From assembly GCF_030506205.2 (NCBI RefSeq), contig NC_133347.1, forward strand, positions 36,113,500 through 36,177,499: a stretch of DNA of 64,000 nucleotides, written 5' to 3'. Source of the DNA: Paramisgurnus dabryanus. Taxonomy: Eukaryota > Chordata > Actinopteri > Cypriniformes > Cobitidae. The translations under genes were made by a program, and so were the position numbers. Below are positions 1 to 11,565 of this stretch, one piece after another (the stretch's first letter is position 1; each line of letters begins with the position of its first letter). The notes beneath the pieces were generated by a model. It made no database searches. It was not told where the DNA came from and saw nothing but the letters and a program-made list of their open reading frames with translations.

Positions 1-2495
1 AGTCAGACACAAAAGGTCTTATCTTATCAATGTATTGGTTTGCTTTGCTTCTCTATAATCAACAGTCTCCATGATCCATAACTGCCATATTACATTTTAA
101 TTCTGAACTGCAAATCTGCATTCAAATTAATCAAAACATCCAAACCAAGTAATGGCTGAATAATCACCTACTACACTGCAACAGTGACTACATGTGGGAC
201 AAACTGAAAAATGAGATGAAGATCTAAACGTCATGGATGAGTCCCCATTTATGTTACGAGCCCCTGTTTAAAATATGCTTGTTGGAAAAGGGTTAAGCAA
301 CATAAATGACACGTGACACTCACTCACACATCTCATTTCCCCTATTCTCAACAGGTGATTAAATGTTTAAATTATACTTAAATTTTACTTTAACACAGAG
401 AAATATTAAAATAGAACACAAGTTATCTTGATAGGCCAACATCATCACGCACACAGAATTCACAGCTGCGTACCGCACAGCAAAGCTGCTGCCTAGGCCA
501 TAACACTGTGTTTCTCTGAGAAATTTCAAATTTTCTCCTGTTGCTTCTGTAACATGAATAGTTTCATTTCTGATTTTAAAGAAACTTCTGTAAGAAAATC
601 AGATAGAAAGATTGTTATCTCTGCTTCTTATCAATGAGAAGATAAAATATGTATTTAAAATATGGACTCTAACATATAAAATAGAGTAGGCACATAAGCA
701 CTCTCTCTCAAAGCTTTAAAGAGAGAAGAGAAAAGCTTATCGTTGTTTTGTTTTTTTGCTTCAGCAATTGCTGGAAGAACAGATACAGCGTTTCACAAAC
801 CCCCTCCTTCGCTCACACAAACGTTCAGTGATTCTCAACACTTTCATTTATCCTTCATTTACAACTTGCAATTTCATTCCAAACTACTTACTGTTGTACC
901 TTCCTACATCAAACCAAACCTAAAGGTTTATCCAAACATCTCTTTTAGCTCTATCGTCAGTTAAATGTTCACTACTCAAAGTTTCACCAAGAACTTCTTC
1001 AAACTTTTTCTGTCTGCTCATAACAGATTGACTGAAACTATGCTGAACCCATCTCATCTGACCAATAAAGAAAATGAATTCTCTTTCAGAGCTTCCAAAC
1101 AGTTAAAACTGATCTTGGATTTAACATTCCCTACTTCCTTTGACAATCATAAACTTACTCCACTTACTCTGACCATCATACACTTACTTTGAGCCCTCAA
1201 CTCTATAAAAAAAAACAGAACAAGAATGCACCCTGTCTTTCACACACACCATTCGTATCTGAACATAAATTTACTGAGCATATTTTATTTAGTTAACAGA
1301 ATGAAAGTTGAAACACTTTACTTTTATTTTACCCATTAAAAAATTTGAAATAGTCCTTTTATCAGACAGTTGATAGCAGCTGTAATCTTAACAATAATTT
1401 GGAAGATTCAACCACAAACTTATAATCCTGTCCCTTAACTGTTATGTTTATACATGGCAAATTTCGAAAATCAACTTCCTTAAACATTGTAGAATTAAAT
1501 GGCATATATCATGTATATCATGGTATAACTGGCATTTACAAAGGCAGATCTTCATTGCCAAGCACAGTATAGAAGTAGCAAAACCAAAATACAATACTCA
1601 TCTGAACTCACGAAGGACATGATTTACCCTTTTTACAAACATCATTGTCTGTGTCAAAATCTGAAACTGGTTGTTGTATCGATGTCACTACCAGTGTCGC
1701 ATGCATTTAAAATCTAGTAAAACCAACGTAATTTTCTTTTAATCAAAGAGTTGTAACTTAAACATAAGCCATTTTAGATTTTTGTTTATTTTCAAACTGA
1801 GCTTTAAACTTTTGACTTATAATCTATCTTATAACCCCTTCAGCATTCCCTCCATAACTTCTTTTATCTCTGTTATGTTTGTCTTGATTTTACATTTTCA
1901 CTTTTCAATTTCTACATTTAGACAAAGTGACAAAAATCCAAGGGATACGCTTCGATTCTCGGGTTATAATTTTTTGAATTTTGCACATGTTTTTTTTTTT
2001 TTTAACTCTTTATATACGTCTTTAATATGTCTTTACTTTTACCTTTGTCTTGGGAACCTAAAGACCGCCCAACGTACTTTGATGTTATATTATATTTGAT
2101 GTTATATTTAGCAACTGAATTTTTCTCTTGTTTGATCTTAAAGTGCTCTTTCAGCTGTTGTTTTAGCTAGCTTTTTAATTATATCATCTAGCTTGATCTC
2201 TGTCTCTGACTGCTCCATTATCAAAGTAATATAATCTGACCAGTAGACAAGCTACCAACACAGTACGTACTGAATTTTCCAAAATGTCAGAACAGAACAC
2301 ACTCACTCTTGCTTTTGCTTAAGTGGATGAGTCAGGAGAGAGGACACCGGACCAGCCGTGGTTAACCCTCCGTCTTCACTCGCGGCTTGGAGTCAGCAGC
2401 CAGTGGTCTGGAAACATTTACATCTGGATGTGCGAGAGAAATCTCGACTCCTCGTTCGGATAGAGACAACAAAAATGTTTAAAAAATGTTATTCT
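1..2495 (-). mobile_element. Internal region of an LTR element, no coding sequence seen
   Basis: This stretch lies on the internal side of the tRNA-Ser primer binding site at 2496-2513, so it should be the leader and gag region of a minus-strand LTR element. I see no gag, protease or reverse transcriptase motif in any frame. The plus strand between about 740 and 1260 is strikingly poor in G and rich in C/T, so the element's sense strand is purine-rich. The short plus-strand open frames at 743-2099 lie antisense and are low-complexity. The second LTR would lie left of the window. A non-autonomous element with a non-coding interior fits; deep decay is the alternative. Confidence 0.45.
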
Positions 2496-2513
2496 ATCCT
2501 GCCGACTACGCCA
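2496..2513 (-). other. Primer binding site for tRNA-Ser
   Basis: Read on the minus strand, these 18 nt (TGGCGTAGTCGGCAGGAT) are the exact complement of the 3' end, with CCA, of a vertebrate tRNA-Ser acceptor/T-arm. The adjacent TG...-type LTR edge at 2518 sits a few bases away, as expected for an LTR retroelement. This fixes the element's orientation as minus. Confidence 0.75.
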
Positions 2514-2517
2514 TAAC

Positions 2518-2950
2518 TGTTAGATCTGGTCTCCACACCACAGAAAAAATATAACGATCCAGCCCCGGACACCAGATCACGTCAGAAAATATAAGTTTAC
2601 TTTGTTAAAGTATCTGTCAGATACAAGGCTGATCAATTGTTGCTAGAAGAGAGCATAAACAGAGTCGTAAACAGAGGCGTGAGACGGAGGTTTTAGATGA
2701 TAAAATAGAACAGAGTTTTATTGATGACAGTTAGTTTCAGTTGCATATGCCTCAATGTTCAAACCTCGTCCACCTCGTCTACCCCGTCTACCCAGGAATA
2801 CAGCATGCACTTGTTATATCCAAATTTGCTCAGCTGCATCATCCCTTAGACCATAAACATTCTCTTTATCTATCTTGTTTACACACAGACAGAACAGTTC
2901 TATGAAACTTCCCAAATGTGAAACTGAACCACAAAGAGACATATAAAATA
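2518..2950 (-). repeat. 5' LTR of the tRNA-Ser-primed element (outer end unresolved)
   Basis: The LTR 3' end (minus strand ...TCTAACA) is placed next to the primer binding site. A polyadenylation signal, AATAAA on the minus strand, lies at 2717-2722, with about 200 nt of R/U5 after it. The outer (U3) boundary is not visible and is approximate; it runs into AT-rich sequence above 2.94 kb. Only one LTR copy is in the window, so no LTR pair could be compared. Confidence 0.5.
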
Positions 2951-3180
2951 TAGAAATACAATGAATTAATGAATGATATAATAAAATATAGAAATATAAT
3001 AATGAATAAATGAATAAAAAACAATAATGTAATAATAAAAATGATAATAATGAAATTGATTATGATAAAATAATATTAAATAATCAAACAATAATTAAAT
3101 GGATAATAACTAATGATTATAAAATGATTATGATGATTATGTAAATAAATGATAAAACATAAAAAAACACAATAATAAAC
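2941..3180. repeat. AT-rich low-complexity tract
   Basis: Irregular ATAATAA/AATGAATA-type simple sequence with no coding potential. It may be part of the neighbouring LTR's U3 or an independent degenerate microsatellite. Confidence 0.7.
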
Positions 3181-3499
3181 ACATTCTGCACGTGAGGATC
3201 TAAGGTAGGATCCTTCACTATTCAAGTCCAAAATAAATGTATAGGCTATAATAGTTCATAAATGTATTCAGGAATTTAATTTGTTAATTAAGTGCAAGGT
3301 TTTAATAGAAAAAGTTTGTATTTATTATTATTTTTATTATTATTATTAATTTAAGATAAGGTTTAGAAAAGATTTACTTACTCTTAAAAATAAATTATAA
3401 AATAGATTGAAAGCACTGTTTATATTTGTATGTATTATTATATGTTAAATAATAGAATTTAAATGCAGTACATATACAGAAATATTGTGTTTTTATGTT

Positions 3500-4592
3500 A
3501 AAATAGCTCTACGTCCCTCCAACAAGATGTCCATCTCAGAAATGGCCCAAAGCCAGTTTGAGCCCCCTGCTTTAGGCACTTGGTGCAGTAAACTTCCGAA
3601 ACCTGAGGCTTGTTTTTGCATAGTTTTTTGGCATAATAAGTTGTTAATGCGTTGAAAATATGACTGTGCTGTTGCTCATAGAATTAGTTTATAGAAAAAA
3701 TGGGCTTGGTAAAAGTCCTGGTTGAGCCACAGAAAGTTCAGGCTCAGGATTTTTTTTCACTTTAAGCCCTGTATGTGTACTACTGAGCATTAACATGTGT
3801 TCTATAGATAGGAAGATATGATGACTAGTTGCCTATAAATATTGTTTACAAAACAACAGATGTCTTTAGCATAGATATCTTTGCCATGCTTCAAAACGCA
3901 ATGCAGCACAATGTTATTTAAGTTGAACAACTGAAGTTACATGATATAAATTGGTATTGTTACACTATTTAAATCACACAGATGAGTTGGTGTCAGCAGC
4001 CAGCTATACATTTACACAGGCTTGTGAATGTGAACTGACCTGAAAGTGATGCGCGAGTTTTATTTCGTACTTTTCCATTTGAAGACAGAATGCCGCGTTC
4101 TGTTACTGTACAAACGGATGGCGGATGATATCAAAGCATCGCGAGAGCAAACTGCTCCGCATGCTTTCTAATCACTCTCGCGGTTCTTTTATGTTTCTCT
4201 GTGCAGCAGCATCGAACAAACTTTTGATCATCTGCAGTCAGCTGGGGGGGCGGGGATTGCGTACAAACCAATAGGGAGTCGGAATGATGTATGTTTATAC
4301 TTCTCATCCAACCACAATCGCATTCATCTGGATGATGCAATTTATCAAGATAGTTTATTTTAACGATGACAAGCCGGAATGTAAAAAAAAAGAAAACAAG
4401 CCGAAATTAATAGAAGTAACGAGGCGATTTTTAAAATGTAAGGAGTAGAAAGTACAGATAATTGCGTGAAAATGTAAGGAGTAGAAGTAAAAAGTCGTCT
4501 GAAAAATAATTACTCCAGTAAAGTATAGATACCCAAAATATCTACTTAAGTAAGTAAACGAAGTATTTGTACTTCGTTACTTGACACCTCTG
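3500..4592 (-). mobile_element. Non-autonomous hAT-type element, one end visible
   Basis: Read from 4592 downward on the minus strand the sequence starts CAGAGGTGTCAAGTAACG, the style of a fish hAT terminus, followed by AT-rich sequence with repeated acttactt/aagtaacg motifs. The matching opposite terminus was not found, so the low-coordinate boundary is a guess and the copy may be truncated. No transposase reading frame is present. Confidence 0.45.
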
Positions 4593-4602
4593 GTCAATTA
4601 GC

Positions 4603-5129
4603 CTCATTTGCGCAAACTGGACGCGCCCGCGCCTCGCTAAATGCCTCATCGGCATTTATCATGTGTAACTTCGGCCATTCTCAGTGGTGTGACTGGGACA
4701 CTAACTCTGATTGTCATCATAAACAGAAAATCAGATTATGTTTATTCCCGCTTTATTAATATGCGGCTGAATATGCTGCCTTCCATCGTTTCAACACACA
4801 ACTCCATAACCATCTCGCAAGTTTTGTGTAACCGGGTCTGTAACCAATCAGATAGCGCCGTGGGCGGGACATTGAGCAAGTCTGCAGAGTGGTGAATACA
4901 GAAAGGCTGCGCGGCAGCTGTATCAGAGCCAGCCAAAGTAGCGCATTTTAAAACAAAATTGACTTTAATCAAACCACAGATCCGTGATAAATTTTGTGAT
5001 CCGTCTAGCCACTAGTTTAGTAGCACTGATGACTTTGAGGGGGGGATAAAAATAATTAAGCAGAGGGAGGGATACATTGACCAGAAAGGGGGAAATCCCA
5101 TGCATCCCTCCCCGGCAAATCGCACCCTG
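4603..5129 (-). mobile_element. hAT-like terminus/fragment interrupting a hAT transposase
   Basis: The right edge, read on the minus strand, begins CAGGGTGCGATTTGCCGGGG, a typical hAT terminus style. It cuts into the hAT-Ac transposase reading frame just after residues EYELPVT, so it inserted into that element. The opposite terminus and target duplication were not found, so the left limit is approximate. Confidence 0.4.
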
Positions 5130-6319
5130 GTTACAGGTAATTCGTATTCTACAGCATATGCCCCCAAAGCATGCTTCTTCTCCATAAGACTTGACAGCAT
5201 ATAATACGTGCTATCCCATCGCGTTGGGACATCTTGCCGAAGCCTTTTCTTCGGCTGGCTTAGCTGTGCCTGTGCATTCTGAAGTCGGGAGTATGCGAGC
5301 GGTGAATGCTTGAAATGGCCAACTATTTTTCTTCCAGTCGCAACTATGTCTGTTACACTGCGCTGTGAGAGCAACCCTTCATGTACGGCCGGCTGCAAAG
5401 TGTGGGCCATACAAGGCAGGTTAGGTAGGTCAGCATCCTTCATTGCTTTACACATGTTTGCGGCATTATCACGCACAATTACGTGCACTTTGCTTTTGGA
5501 AATGTTCCAGGTTTTAAGCATTTCTTCAAAAGCAATGACAAGCGCAGATGCTGTATGTGAACCAGAGAATTCGTGTTAATGTAAAATAACTTTTTGTAGT
5601 TTGAAATCAGCATTAATGTACTGGGCCGTCAGACTCAGCATAGATATTGGGCTCACATCAGCGCTCCATATATTTGTGGTAAAACTAATGTATCTGACCT
5701 CAGCATTAAGTAGACTGTGAACATGAGCTGACACAGCATTGTAGATGTCGGGTAGAAAAGTACCGTCTGCTGGGCAGCGTGTATCACGGATCCATGTGCG
5801 CCATTAGACGGCGGAAACCTTGGTCTTCTACAACAGAAAATGGCTGGTCATCCAGTACAATAAATTCCATTACTTTCTTTGTAATGGCTTGCGCCTAAGG
5901 TAAGGTCTTGCCTGTTTTGCGTGATCGATAGACTTTAGATATTCATCGTGTTAGTTCGGGTGATGAATTTTTAAATGTCTGATCAAGTTTGTTGTACCGA
6001 ATGTCTTCGCCGTTGTTCCTCCTCTTTTAACCTGTCCTTTGTATACATTAGATTGCAATCTTCATGTTGTGCTCACAGATTTCGAATTGCTTCCACACTA
6101 AAGACATGTTTGAGAAATATGAAAAATGTAGTCTGTCTGTGAACGCGGGCGCACTTTCGTAAAAATCGGACGAAAATATTCAAAAATCCAGCTGTTTGCC
6201 GAACGCGCATTATAAGCAAATGTAGTCTGTGAACGCAGGCGCACTTTCGTAAAAATCGGCCGAAAAATTACAAAAAAACGTCCGGTTCTGATCTCTGTCC
6301 GGTCAACCGGTGCATCCCT
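5130..6319 (-). pseudogene. Broken hAT-Ac family transposase with BED zinc finger
   Basis: On the minus strand, from about 6105 downward, a BED-type finger is readable (SLVWKQFEICE..., then GTTNLIRHLKIHHP), followed near 5750-5520 by LPDIYNAVSAHVHSLLNAEV and YISFTTNIWSADVSPISMLS, then DNAANM, CMAHTLQ and PTRWDSTYYML down to 5133. These are in the order expected of the ZBED-like hAT transposase N-terminal and core parts. Stops (for instance in VILH*HEF near 5580) and frame changes break it, and the C-terminal dimerisation region is missing where another element cuts in. The upper edge carries a hAT-style terminus, TAGGGATGCACCGG on the minus strand, ending at about 6319, where Tc1 sequence resumes. 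It is dead as a transposase. Confidence 0.8.
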
Positions 6320-6829
6320 ATACTGAAAATTCTACGGTCAACTGTTAGTAATATTATAAGAAAATGAAAGCAAATGGGAACACAGCAACTCAGCCATGAA
6401 GTGGTAGGCCACTTAAACCCACAGAGAGATAAGCTCAAGATCAGTGCGTAGAGAGCTTCATGGAATGGGTGTCCATGGCCGAGCAGCTGCATCCAAGCCT
6501 TACATCACCAAGTTGAGCATAGGACACGCCGCCACTGGACTCTAGAGCTGTGGAGACGTGTTCTCTGGAGCGACGAATCTCATGGGCGGACTGGGACCAA
6601 AAAGTGGCCCTGGACTTTTCACCCAAAGCGGACCACCACACCCTTCTCGCAACACAGCACAGCACACTGGCCGAAAATAAATGCTGTAAGACAATTTCCT
6701 AAATAAGATAGCACCTCCCCAAAGGACACTGCATGGGGGCAAAGTGAGTGTGCGAGAAAAGCCTCTCTCCACGATTCACAGTGGACTTCCCACTGAGACA
6801 CATTTGGGTTTCAAAGACACACCTTTAGG

Positions 6830-7440
6830 GTGTCATACATTTGTATTCTTTTCTCTAAAAGCAAACTGTATATGAAATGCTACATGCACAAAGAATCTAA
6901 AATCTGTATCTTATTTGTTTTCTATTGAAATGTCTCATCGCAAGTGGTTACAATGGTCTCATATAACAACAGAATTCAATGTTAAAGTATATGTGAAACT
7001 TCATTCAATGTTGATAGACACCTCCCATTCTAAGCATAAACCAATCACCCACTGTATACAGATTAAGGACAGCCCTTAGTTTTTACAACAACCAATCAGT
7101 ACAAAATTCCTATATGCTTTGTTCTCTGGCTATTTAAGGAGATGTGTAGAAGATTTAGGCGGGACTTTCAATATCGAGAAATGCACCCCCATGATGCTGT
7201 CCTGGCACAGCATCATGTATTGTTATTTTACTTTGAGGAATCTGTAACCAGATCTTCATCTCCTTACCAGGTATGCAACAGTTTTTGTTTATTTCGTAGT
7301 TGAATTGGAATGTAAATTGGCTTCTGAATTATGTTTTACCTACCTGGTTAATAAATTGTTACGTTTGCATTTATTCTGCCTTACTCCGAATTATTGACTA
7401 CAAGTAAATTGATGTATCCTTTGTTACCGCAAATCTATGA
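6830..7440 (+). promoter_or_regulatory. LTR-like segment (TATA-like box and polyadenylation signal)
   Basis: A TATA-like TATTTAAGGA lies at 7131-7140 and AATAAA at 7350-7355, spaced as in an LTR, with an ACCAATC (inverted CCAAT-like) motif about 40 bp upstream of the TATA-like box. It sits immediately upstream of the 64-bp tandem array. There is no second copy in the window and no primer binding site I can name, so a solo LTR or an unrelated promoter-like AT-rich stretch are both possible. Confidence 0.25.
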
Positions 7441-7450
7441 TCAGGATTAA

Positions 7451-8100
7451 GTTTGGCGTATCGTCTGCCTTTTACTTTTTTGGTTTGACGAACCACTTAC
7501 TCTTTATCAATAGAGTAAAGTTTGGCGTATTGTCTGCCATTTTGTATTTTGGTTATTTGGTTTGACGAACCACTTACTCTTAATAGGGTTAAGTTTGGCG
7601 TATCGTCTGCCTGTAACTATTTTGGTTTGATGAACCACTTACTCTTAATAGGGTAAGTTTGGCGTATCGTCTGCCTTTTACTATTTTGGTTTGATGAACC
7701 ACTTACTCTTAATAGGGTAAGTTTGGCGTATCGTCTGCCTTTTACTATTTTGGTTTGATGAACCACTTACTCTTAATAGGGTAAGTTTGGCGTATCGTCT
7801 GCCTTTTACTATTTTGGTTTGATGAACCACTTACTCTTAATAGGGTTAAGTTTGGCGTATCGTCTGCCTTTTACTATTTTGGTTTGATGAACCACTTACT
7901 CTTAATAGGGTAAGTTTGGCGTATCGTCTGCCTTTTACTATTTTGGTTTGATGAACCACTTACTCTTAATAGGGTTAAGTTTGGCGTATCATCTGCCTTT
8001 TACTATTTTGGTCTGACAAACCACTTAATTTTAACTACAGGGTTAAGCATCGACGAATCGACTGCCTTTAATTATAAGGTCTGACGAACTTCTTAACTCT
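7451..8100 (+). repeat. 64-bp tandem array, about ten copies
   Basis: Copies contain AGTTTGGCGTATCGTCTGCC followed by TTTGGTTTGATGAACCACTT and ACTCTTAATAGGGT, with a period of about 64-65 bp. The middle six or so are nearly identical while the first two and last two are diverged. Each unit holds a small hairpin-like TTTGRYGAACC. It encodes no long frame. Confidence 0.9.
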
Positions 8101-8914
8101 TGATTAGTTATATGGTCGAGTTTGTGATCGTGAACCTGCAGCAGCTGATGCAAGGATTCTAAGCGACAATTGAGATCCACTTGAACAAGTCAATATAACG
8201 ATGAGTTAAATAGAATGATCAAACGTTTATCCAAATTCTATATTTATATCAATTTGATTCATATTACAATACGTTTTATATCTTTGGAGTCAGATTATAA
8301 AGTTGCGTAATGTTAAAACCGGAAGCACCGGAAAAGACCGAATGCGCTATAAACCGGCCATGCCGTTTGGATTCCGTCGTTGGGCCAAGCGGATGGATGG
8401 GGTCATATTTGGACCTCCTTACAAAGCTATATGATACTTTATAGGAAATCAAATTTATTATAAAATAATGAATTTTTTATAATAAGGAAACACAGGTCTA
8501 TTTATGAATACACTGTTTTTAGATATACTGTCCAAAATCAAATCTATTTTTGTCTAAACAAAAGTAAACAAATGAAACATACTCAAAGAATACATAAATA
8601 ATCAAACTATAAAACGGTAGTAGTTTTAATAAGATTTATATAATCGTATTAACACAATTTTAGCCCTTGTGATTACTTGTGATAACAGTTCATGCCCTGT
8701 CGTGAATTCTTCTTTCATATTATTGGTTGGAATTCTGCTCAGCTCTGTAATGTGATTGGCTGGAATTCGCGTTTGTTTTAAAAAACACCCGACTTTTCAT
8801 TTGATTGGTTAAAATTCTTGCTCGGCCGTGTAATTCGATTGGCTGCGAGTCTCTCACGGCAGCTTTTGTGAACAGAAACTCCTGCCGCCTTTAACATTTT
8901 CTTCATTTGCTCTG

Positions 8915-9150
8915 GAATACTCTTCCCATTGAGATTCGACAGGCCAACTCTCTAAGTACTTTCAAATCCTCACTTAAAACTTATTTTTTTAGGTTAGCTT
9001 ATAAGTGATTTTATTCCCTTTGTATGCATCTTCTTTTATATGTTCTTAAATTTGATGTATGTGTATTTTATAATGTATTGTTATGATTCTGTAAAGCGCT
9101 TTGAGATGCAACTTTAAAGGCGCTATATAAAATAAAGTTTATTATTATTA
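8915..9150 (+). pseudogene. LINE ORF2 C-terminus and 3' tail
   Basis: The frame reads WNTLPIEIRQANS, then LSTFKSSLKTYFFRLAYK and a stop at about 9009, the common C-terminus of fish CR1/L2-type ORF2. It is followed by a 3' UTR with AAGCGCTTTGAGATGC, GGCGCTATATAAAATAAAG and an (ATT)n tail. It is 5'-truncated, as LINE copies usually are. Confidence 0.75.
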
Positions 9151-9154
9151 TTAA

Positions 9155-9221
9155 CCCATTTGCGCCTGATGCTGCACGCACCGGTGGTAGACGTAATGTT
9201 CGGCACGCAGGCGCAAATGGG
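9155..9221. mobile_element. 67-bp TTAA-flanked piggyBac-like MITE
   Basis: TTAA at 9151-9154 and 9222-9225 flanks a 67-bp segment with perfect 14-bp inverted ends, CCCATTTGCGCCTG. A TTAA target duplication with CCC termini is the piggyBac signature. It inserted directly behind the LINE (ATT)n tail. Confidence 0.8.
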
Positions 9222-9749
9222 TTAATTTTGTTTTGTCAACATTTTGACACTGTTGTGCGCTGTTAGACCGCTGCACTAAGCAACTGTGTGTTTGGAAGGA
9301 GGCAACAACGACAGCAGAGAGTTACAAGTGGGTCTAAAAAAAACACAGTATTGTAATCCTTAATATTTCTCTATAACTTGCGTGCATTACAGCAAACCAG
9401 TCCACATTGCTCCAGATGACCAGAAGCTCCTGATTCTGCATAACCTCTGATTGGGTATATATAAAAAATCTTACTGGCCCACATTTACAAAAAAATTGTC
9501 CGGCCCCTCTGGCATTTGCCAGAATTGCCACATGGCCAATCTGCCCATGCGTCTGGCAATCCTATAAACGGGTCTAGGTTTGGCAGTTGCCAGGAAAATG
9601 GTACTTGCCTGAATGCATTGTGCCAAGTGTAAAGTTTGGTGGAGGGGAGATTACTGTGTAGGGTTGTTTTTCAGGGGTTGGGCTTTTTCAGGGATGGCCC
9701 CTTCCTGTTCCAACATGACTGTGAACCAGTCCACAAAGCAGTTCACAAA

Positions 9750-10115
9750 GTAGCCACTTGGCTCACAGTGAACACGACATAAAGGGGAGACCACACCAAA
9801 GTATCTTTTAAACAAAAATATATTTATTAACTAAAATATTCATAAAGTCCGTATATGTAAGAGAAAACAAAACTGTTGTGTAAATCAACATAGTGAATGT
9901 GTAGTGCAAAAAGGTAAAGAAGCAGGGTAACCGAGCCAGCTGGAGAGCACTGATTTTATCCAGCCTCCAATTAGGCCACCAATTAGCCACCTTGGTCCAA
10001 CCCCCATAGCTCCTCCTGCAAACCAGAACAGAAACAAACCAAAACCAGCCACAAAATACCATACTAACAAAGGGAGAAAGTGGCTGACCCAGCACATTAG
10101 AACTGAGGCATCACA
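9750..10115 (-). repeat. 3' LTR of the Gmr1-like element
   Basis: Matches the LTR at 24082-24486 almost throughout. It begins, on the minus strand, TGTGATGCCTCAG. It lacks a ~43-bp segment present in the other LTR and has an 8-bp extra segment (ATCAACAT). The Tc1 flank at 9741-9750 (GTTCACAAAG) resembles the flank on the other side (GTCCATAAAG), but no clean 4-6 bp duplication is present. Confidence 0.85.
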
Positions 10116-10125
10116 CCTCCCCCCT
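10116..10125 (-). other. Polypurine tract of the Gmr1-like element
   Basis: Minus-strand AGGGGGGAGG directly abuts the TG start of the 3' LTR, the position of the plus-strand primer in LTR retroelements. Confidence 0.7.
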
Positions 10126-10862
10126 AAAAAAACAGAGACCCATATCTATGGGACTCTGAATCAGTATTTCCAAGCACAAATAACTAAAAATAAATACAAA
10201 ACATAACAAAAACATTCATTCTGGAAGACTCAATCACACTGATTCATTCATGCCACTCACCCATGAAACACCACTTTCACCTAGATTGTTCACTCTCACC
10301 CCCAGTCTCCTTCATATCTCACTATCCAGCAATCCTGGCGCCTGGAAGCAAATTAAGGACAGTAGAGACCAAAAAGACAAGGATAAAGACAGACACAATC
10401 ATTATGACCCCTCCGGGGCCCGAGATAGTGCATCAGCCATCACGTTCTCAACACCCTTGACGTGACGTATAGACAATCTATATGGCTGTAAGAAAAGTGC
10501 CCACCGCATAAGGCGTTGGTTAGCTTTTAGCAAAGAGTGGAGAAAAGTGAGGGGATTGTGGTCTGAATATACCACCACTGGATGCAGGCCACCCCCCACA
10601 TACACATCAAAATTTTGGAGAGCCCAGATCAAGGCCAAAGCCTCCTTCTCAATTGTTGAATAATTACTTTGGTGTCAATTAAACTTGCGTGAAAAATAAC
10701 AAACAGGTCTATCCACCCCATTTTTATCTCTCTGCAAAAGAACTGCGCCTGCCCCTACCTGGCTTGCATCAACCTGAATCTGAAAAGGTTGATCTAACTG
10801 TGGCGCAGCCAAAACAGGTGCAGAACTCAGCAGCAGCTTTGCATTCTCAAATGCCTGCTGAC

Positions 10863-11521
10863 CAGAGTTGGGTATAACGCGTTACTGTGTAACGCATTAC
10901 TGTACTCTAATTACTTTTCCTGATAACGCAGTAACGTAACGCTTTACATTTTAAATTTATGTAATTTGATTACAGTTACCAATGAAAACAAAATTACGTT
11001 ACTAGCATTACAAATTAAGTGTTGAAAAATTAATTAAAATGTATTTTAAAATGACGTTTTGCCATTGCTCAGCAACGTCTGTTAACGAGCATGCGCGCAG
11101 CGTCTGTTAACGAGCATGTGCATTAATCACTCATCGGAGACGCAAGCAAATGGATGCTATGTGAGCGGTGGTTGATCATTCAAGTGGAATACAGACAATA
11201 CATGTCCAAAAAAGTGGGCTTTGCGCGATGACATCTGGTCTGCCAGAAACGATTGTACAGGTGTGTTTTTGAGTTACTAATGTACAATAAGGTTTTATTT
11301 GTTAACATTATTTAACTATGTTATTTTATCATGAGCTCAATGCTTGCACTGCATTAATTAATCACATGTTTATTTAAACAATTACCAAAACAACTTTTGA
11401 TTGTTATATTTAACGAACTAACATGAATATTAACATTCTTTAACTTGACTAAAAAGCCGTCGCGAATGCGATGACATGTTAAAACTCTAGTTTCTGTCTC
11501 CGCGACTGCGAATGAATGTGC

Positions 11522-11565
<44 letters not shown>

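Larger units (their letters stand above)
6581..9549. mobile_element. 3-kb element with CATGGGC terminal repeats inside Tc1
   Basis: Tc1 sequence stops at 6580 and resumes at 9550. The insert begins CATGGGCGGACTGGGACC and ends with its imperfect inverse (minus strand CATGGGCAGATTGGCCAT). Short imperfect terminal repeats of this type fit a hAT-like DNA transposon, but no matching 8-bp target duplication is visible, and several bases of Tc1 seem lost. It carries no transposase frame; it holds a possible LTR-like segment, a 64-bp tandem array, a LINE tail and a tiny TTAA element. Confidence 0.5.

Noticed and set aside
240..290. A second primer-binding-site-like motif, minus-strand GGGGCTCGTAACA
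   Set aside because: It only matches the first nine bases of a tRNA-Pro site and has no LTR edge next to it.
743..2099. Plus-strand open frames of 73-105 codons
   Set aside because: They lie antisense to the tRNA-Ser-primed element, are low-complexity (Phe/Ser/Thr/Leu-rich from CT-biased DNA) and show no domain or splice context.
8650..8880. Repeated ATTGGCTGGAATTC-type CCAAT motifs as a functional promoter
   Set aside because: They form a short local duplication before a truncated LINE tail; no transcript or gene start is apparent downstream.
6581..9549. Assigning the 3-kb element firmly to hAT
   Set aside because: The termini look suitable, but no 8-bp duplication could be found, so the superfamily was left open.
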